Shown here in pieces: positions 8,163 to 11,752 of a stretch of DNA of 11,752 nucleotides. The stretch covers positions 1 to 11,752 of the forward strand of contig JAUUNK010000152.1 of NCBI GenBank assembly GCA_030844565.1. Reading direction: 5' to 3'. The notes beneath the pieces are model-generated. The model had not been told where the DNA came from. It was given only the letters and a program-made list of their open reading frames with translations, and ran no database searches. How positions within the stretch are numbered: the first letter of the stretch is position 1; every line of letters starts with the position of its first letter. Position numbers and translations under genes: made by a program. The stretch comes from Bacteroides ovatus (GTDB lineage Bacteria; Bacteroidota; Bacteroidia; Bacteroidales; Bacteroidaceae).

Positions 8163-8765
8163 ATGAACAACGAACTGAAAGTGTCCTTTTACATCAAAAG
8201 GGAAAAGAGCGTAACCAACGCCTGCGGCATTTATCCGGTGATTGGCAAAATCATTGTCGGCGGTACGTTAGCCCAGTTCAGCAGCAAGCTGAAAGTCGAT
8301 GAACGCCTGTGGGATGTCAAGTCAGGACGTGCGACCGGAAAGAGCAGGCAAGCCGTTGAGCTGAACCGGGCGATAAACAGGATAAACCTTGCCATTCATG
8401 CCAGCTACAAGGACATCTTGAAGCGGACAGGCAAAGTCACAGCCGTGGAGGTAAAGAACGCCTTTCAGGGTGTCGCAACCGCACAGACGACTGTCATTGC
8501 CCTGTTTGAGGAAATGATGCGGGATTTCAAGGCGAGGACGGGCATAGACCGGGCGGAATCGACTTACAAGCAGTACGAGGTGCTGCACGACCAACTGAAA
8601 GACTTCCTGAAAATACAGTACCACGCAAGCGACATACCGTTTACAGAACTGGACTTGCCTTTCATCGAATCTTTGGACTTCTATTTCAGGGTAAGGCGCA
8701 AAATGAAAGCAAGAACCGTCAAATCAAGGCTCGTGCTGTTTAACAAAGTCGTCCTGCTGGGATAG
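8163..8765 (+). pseudogene. Truncated tyrosine integrase (N-terminal half only)
   Basis: About 200 residues start at ATG 8163 (an upstream in-frame GTG at 8157 is less likely) and end in a TAG at 8763-8765. The N-terminal SFYIKREK, the FSSKLKVDERLW segment and the core-binding domain (from about residue 105, up to NKVVLLG) match integrases of Bacteroides conjugative and mobilizable transposons, which are about 400 residues long. The whole catalytic domain with the R-H-R-Y residues is missing, so it cannot recombine DNA. Sequence identity to this family stops after VVLL (about 8759), where intact relatives continue, and the next bases belong to a different gene's end. This is a deletion junction, not a point stop. 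It is not closely related to the integrase at 7706-6492. Confidence 0.8.
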
Positions 8766-8817
8766 TAAAAAGAAAGAGAATTTGAAAGCTGAAATCAGCA
8801 ATTTGATAAATACATAA
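8761..8817 (+). pseudogene. 3' remnant of a BtgA/BfmA-like mobilization gene
   Basis: The frame starting at 8761 reads DSKKKENLKAEISNLINT and stops at 8815-8817, four bases before the btgB-like ATG. The Lys/Glu/Leu-rich tail resembles the coiled-coil C-terminus of BtgA/BfmA-family mobilization proteins, which normally precede btgB. The rest of the gene, and the oriT expected near it, are absent: the frame is interrupted at the point where the integrase fragment ends. The identification rests on position and a short tail, so it is tentative. Confidence 0.45.
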
Positions 8818-8821
8818 GACT

Positions 8822-9742
8822 ATGCACATAGACTTTGCCTCGCCATCGAACGGAACATATAACAATGCAGGCAGTAGCCGACAGTTGGCAAATTACCTCG
8901 AACATGAGGATTTAGAAAGGATAGAAAAGGGTATCTATACCGAAGGATTTTTCAATCTGACAGATAATAATATCTATAAATCAAAGGTCATAAAGGATAT
9001 AGATACAAATATCGGCCAACTCCTAAAAACAGATGCCAAGTTTTATGCTATCCATGTCAGCCCATCGGAAAACGAGCTTCAAGTGATGGGTAACACAGAG
9101 CAGAAGCAAGCCGAAACTATGAAACGTTATATTCGTCAAGTGTTTATACCTGAATATGCTAAGAACTTCAATAAAGAACTATCCGCTTCGGATATAAAGT
9201 TCTATGGTAAGATTCATTTTGACCGTAGTCGTTCGGAAAATGAACTGAATATGCACTGCCATTTGATTGTGAGCCGGAAAGACCAAGCCAATAAAAAGAA
9301 GCTATCACCATTGACTAATCATAAGAACACCAAGAATGGAGCAATAACAGGTGGCTTTGACCGTGTGAATCTGTTCCAGCAGACAGAACAGGGATTTGAT
9401 AAACTGTTCGGTTATAACCGACAACAATCCGAATCGTTTGATTACCATAACACAATGAAGAACGGTTCTATCTTCGAACAACTTGATTTACAGGCACAAA
9501 CCTTTATTGGCGAAAAGAAAAAAGATACATTCCAACCCAGTGAAAAAGAAAACAATATTTCTTGCAATCTTGATAGCAAGATACAGAACAAACATTCTTA
9601 CAATCAACAAAATAACAATGGCGGTGGTTCTTTGTTATCTATCTTTTCGTTAGGTGATGGCAACAGTTATAATGCTATACAAGCAGAGGAATTACAAACA
9701 CAGAGACGCAAGAAGAAAAAAAAGAAAAGACGTCAGCTGTAA
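8822..9742 (+). CDS. Mobilization protein, BtgB/DUF5712-like (relaxase family)
   Basis: The product has 306 residues. The N-terminus carries conserved features of the family: SSRQLANYLEHED, then FYAIHVSPSENEL (His78), and IKFYGKIHFDR. The metal-binding motif MHCHLIVSRKD supplies His145 and His147, as in the HxH motif of relaxases. KLSPLTNHKNTK and GFDRVNLFQQTEQGFDKLFGY follow. The C-terminal 100 residues are low-complexity and end in a very basic Lys/Arg tail. BtgB-type proteins nick and move DNA from oriT together with BtgA. Here the partner gene survives only as a tail and no oriT was seen, so transfer in cis is unlikely unless supplied elsewhere. Length and frame are intact. Its A+T content is higher than that of the integrase fragment just upstream, consistent with a junction between them. 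Confidence 0.8.
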   Translation: MHIDFASPSNGTYNNAGSSRQLANYLEHEDLERIEKGIYTEGFFNLTDNNIYKSKVIKDIDTNIGQLLKTDAKFYAIHVSPSENELQVMGNTEQKQAETMKRYIRQVFIPEYAKNFNKELSASDIKFYGKIHFDRSRSENELNMHCHLIVSRKDQANKKKLSPLTNHKNTKNGAITGGFDRVNLFQQTEQGFDKLFGYNRQQSESFDYHNTMKNGSIFEQLDLQAQTFIGEKKKDTFQPSEKENNISCNLDSKIQNKHSYNQQNNNGGGSLLSIFSLGDGNSYNAIQAEELQTQRRKKKKKKRRQL

Positions 9743-9890
9743 TTCTGTACTCTAATAAGTAAAATGATAAAATTATAGCTTATATACTTAATTAAACCAA
9801 TAAAATTTCTTTTTACTACATAATATGAACGTCCATACTATTTGAAAAACGAAGTGATCAACAAGTTCTTAACTGTTTATGCTCAACCTC

Positions 9891-9920
9891 TTGTTTTTTA
9901 CATTTCTTTTATTATATTTG
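9891..9920 (+). promoter_or_regulatory. Bacteroides-type promoter of the accessory operon
   Basis: TATATTTG (9913-9920) matches the Bacteroidota -7 element TAnnTTTG. TTGTTTT begins at 9891, leaving 19 bases between the TTG and the -7 element, which suits the -33 element. Transcription should start near 9927, about 20 bases before the ATG at 9947. The leader is AT-rich with no G-rich ribosome site, as is normal in Bacteroides. Confidence 0.7.
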
Positions 9921-9946
9921 CAGAATAACCAATAAATTTAATTCAA

Positions 9947-10806
9947 ATGGACAAATATACTCACAAAAATCAAAAAGAACAATCAAAGAAAATCAGATTG
10001 TACAATATCGCTATCTACCCAGAAGAGTGTCAATCCCCAGAAAGATACACTGAGTTATTTAAAGCAGTAAAAGAAAAAAAATCCGTATAAACACATATTC
10101 AGATAAAAATACAAGGATAAGGACTTTGTATGAGCATGATGGATTAATCTATGGTTCATTAATTAACTATACAAAACTAAATGAAGAAGGGTGGTTTAAT
10201 GAGGAAACAGAAGAAATTGAAGATGTAAATATCAATCCTAATCTAAATCCCAACTCAAAAGAATGGGAATATTTCTTCTTGCCACAAGCACATCGTTTAG
10301 CAATATTTGAAGATGCCAATACATCTTCATCCCAAATAGCCTATTTTTTTGAAGATGCATTAAATAAAGTTACAGATAAGAACAAAGGTGAGAATGTAAA
10401 AGTTAATATTGTAGCAACAGAGGATGCTATTGAAAAGATCTTTAATGCAGTGCAATTAACCAATTTAGAAATCAAAGTATCATATACAAACAATGATAAT
10501 AATGATGAATGGGAAGCCATCATAGACGAGCAAATGAAAGAAAGCGAAGTATCTGTCGTTTCAACAAAAGTATCAGGGACCAAAAAGAAACCTATAAAAT
10601 TAAAGAAAAAAACTTTTTTAGGTGGTATGTTGAAACTTAGTAGGGAAAACGGATATGCCAAAGCTACCGCATATTTTGATGGGAAACGAGATGTTATTAA
10701 CACGAAAGAGCATCCTTTAATTGATGAGGTTCGATATGAAAATGAAGATTCTCTGTTAGATAAAATAAAGAGTCGTATATTATCATTATCAAAAAGACAT
10801 GAGTAA
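9947..10806 (+). CDS. DUF4747-like protein, split by a -1 frameshift at an A-run
   Basis: The ATG at 9947, 27 bases after the promoter -7 box, opens a 47-codon frame that ends at TAA 10088-10090. At the A8 run 10074-10081 a -1 shift joins codon 45 to a frame running to 10806, giving 286 residues. The two halves fit as one protein: IRLYNIAIYPE and PERYTELFKA come before the join, and YGSLINYTKLNEEGWFN, NPNLNPNSKEW, LPQAHRLAIFED and HPLIDEVRYENED after it. This order matches my memory of DUF4747 proteins: an N-terminal strand, a YxxLF helix, a W-containing middle, a PxxHRL motif and a C-terminal HPL segment. No catalytic residues, signal peptide or membrane segments are visible, so it is probably cytosolic. 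I do not know an established function. The TTG at 10126 is an internal codon, not a natural start. The shift may be programmed, phase-variable, an inactivating mutation or a sequencing error. Confidence 0.6.
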
Positions 10807-11442
10807 GAAAAAAAGTACAGGCTGGAAAATAGTATGGGAAATATACCCTTTCTGCAATTTATGTAAAGGATGTATTAAGCCTATAATATTAACAGCCTTA
10901 ACACTAATTCCACTTCTATTTTCAAAAAAACACCTTTTGAACACATAGAAATAGTAAGCACTTTAATCACAAGTGCTTTTCCTAGTATTATAGGATTTGT
11001 GCTAACAGGATATGCTCTTATTATTGGATTTAGTAGTTCCGAAATAATAAGTTATTTGGCGAAAGACAGAAATGAGAAAAAATATTCACTATTTCAAATT
11101 GTAAATTCAACATTTGCTATAGTAATGGGTGCTATTATTTGCACTTTTTTATATGGGACTTTTTGTCAATTCATTCAAAAGGCACAAGTACCATTCCTAT
11201 TTAGCAAAGGATTTGATTGTTTTAATTACTTAGTCCTTTTCTTATTGCTTTTTTCTCTCTATTATTCTATTTGCTCATTATTAGACATCGTTATTAATAT
11301 TTTCAACTTGGGTCAATTTGCAAATACTCTTGCGAAAAGAAAGTATCAAGAGAATGAAAATAAAAAAAACATCACTGTAAAGAAGAAAAGTTTTTTTGAG
11401 AAAATAATAGATTGCCTTTTTACAAAGAAAACACATGATTAA
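10799..11442 (+). CDS. Four-helix membrane protein of unknown function, split by a -1 frameshift at an A-run
   Basis: ATG 10799 overlaps the stop of the DUF4747-like gene in the 8-base sequence ATGAGTAA, pointing to translational coupling. The zero frame ends after 49 codons (TAG 10946-10948). A -1 shift at the A7 run 10924-10930 joins codon 44 to the long frame ending at 11442, giving 214 residues. The joined protein has a basic start (SKKK) and likely membrane helices near residues 27-42, 61-79, 101-122 and 141-169. A Lys-rich cytoplasmic-type tail follows. The first helix is before the shift and the others after it, so the long frame alone (from an internal codon near 10999) would lack a proper N-terminus. 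No enzyme motif is visible. A soluble partner plus a small multi-span membrane protein is a common layout in abortive-infection systems. That role here is an inference only. Confidence 0.6.
10956..10978 (+). other. Hairpin downstream of the second frameshift site
   Basis: AAGCACTT (10956-10963) pairs perfectly with AAGTGCTT (10971-10978) around a 7-base loop, inside the membrane-protein gene. It begins 26 bases after the A7 run, farther than the 5-9 bases usual for a frameshift-stimulating structure. A role in recoding is therefore uncertain. Confidence 0.35.
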
Positions 11443-11587
11443 AAATAAAACTTTATCATGCCTATTATTTGTAATATATAAAGCCTTAAAGATTGCCTTA
11501 CAATTTTTGCAAAGTATCAGAAAATTTCTATCATTGCCCTCAGTATTCTCCATGAGCAAACTACTGCAAAAGCAAGTAACAAATTAG
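11435..11587 (+). CDS. Possible 50-residue third protein of the accessory operon
   Basis: ATG 11435 overlaps the stop of the membrane-protein gene in ATGATTAA, the same 8-base layout used between the first two genes. The 50-residue product is basic and moderately hydrophobic (CLLFVIYKALKIALQFL), perhaps one short amphipathic or membrane helix, and ends KQVTN. It could be a small toxin-like or accessory peptide, or chance read-through of AT-rich sequence. The repeated overlap design is the main support. Confidence 0.35.
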   Translation: MIKNKTLSCLLFVIYKALKIALQFLQSIRKFLSLPSVFSMSKLLQKQVTN

Positions 11588-11714
11588 TGGGATAAATCAT
11601 GGGATATGCTTGAAGCAAGAAATATAAAGTTTTAAATATCAGCGTGGTAACTCAACAAGGAGAATCCCAGGCGGATCACATAAGAACAAAGCCAAACGGC
11701 GACAAAAAAGAGAC

Positions 11715-11750
11715 AAGTCCTACAATATCAACGTATTGTAGGACTTTTTT
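11715..11750 (+). terminator. Rho-independent terminator of the accessory operon
   Basis: AAGTCCTACAAT (11715-11726) pairs perfectly over 12 base pairs with ATTGTAGGACTT (11735-11746), with an 8-base loop. A T-run continues to the end of the window. No gene with a clear start lies between 11587 and this point. It could therefore end the accessory operon or a short untranslated RNA starting in 11588-11714. Confidence 0.85.
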
Positions 11751-11752
11751 TT

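Noticed and set aside
10126..10806. A separate 226-residue gene starting at TTG 10126
   Set aside because: The frame continues upstream in family-like sequence to the A8 run, and TTG has no initiation context. It is the 3' part of a frameshifted gene.
10999..11442. A separate 147-residue membrane protein gene starting near 10999
   Set aside because: The frame is open back to the A7 run at 10924-10930, where it joins ATG 10799, which is coupled to the upstream stop. An internal start would lose the first helix.
1..11752. CRISPR array, tRNA, rRNA or complete insertion sequence
   Set aside because: No regularly spaced repeats, no tRNA- or rRNA-like segments, and no transposase with terminal inverted repeats were seen.

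Overview
The window looks like the chromosome of a gut Bacteroides or close relative. The evidence is a type V fimbrial operon of lipoproteins, two Bacteroides-type tyrosine integrases, a BtgB/DUF5712-type mobilization protein, and a promoter of the Bacteroidota form (TTG near -33, TAnnTTTG near -7). No ribosomal or housekeeping gene is present, so the species cannot be fixed.

Bases 1-6121 are the 3' part of a fimbrial operon on the plus strand. In order it holds the C-terminal end of a fimbrillin (the window starts inside it), a second fimbrillin-like lipoprotein, a FimB/Mfa2-like or FimA-like subunit, and a 1109-residue DUF4906-type protein that is probably the tip adhesin. The three complete proteins each have a lipobox Cys at residue 23 and a downstream TR|A site. 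This fits the type V route: lipidation, surface export, trimming after Arg by a gingipain-like protease, and donor-strand assembly. A strong terminator at 6198-6249 ends the operon.

Bases 6250-8820 are mobile DNA. A complete tyrosine recombinase (7706-6492, minus strand) converges on the fimbrial operon. Beyond it lie 450 gene-free bases with hairpins and direct repeats, then the 5' half of a second, unrelated integrase on the plus strand. That fragment stops at about 8760, exactly where the last codons of a BtgA/BfmA-like gene begin, followed by an intact btgB-like gene (8822-9742). The simplest reading is a decayed mobilizable element whose middle was deleted.

Bases 9743-11752 are much more AT-rich and appear to be a separate accessory cargo operon with its own promoter (9891-9920) and terminator (11715-11750). 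It encodes a DUF4747-like soluble protein, a four-helix membrane protein and perhaps a 50-residue third protein, joined by two 8-base start/stop overlaps. Both larger genes are split by a single -1 frameshift at an in-phase A AAA AAA heptamer. This is the best candidate in the window for an undescribed system, possibly phase-variable or recoded. Sequencing error in A-runs or simple decay must be excluded first.
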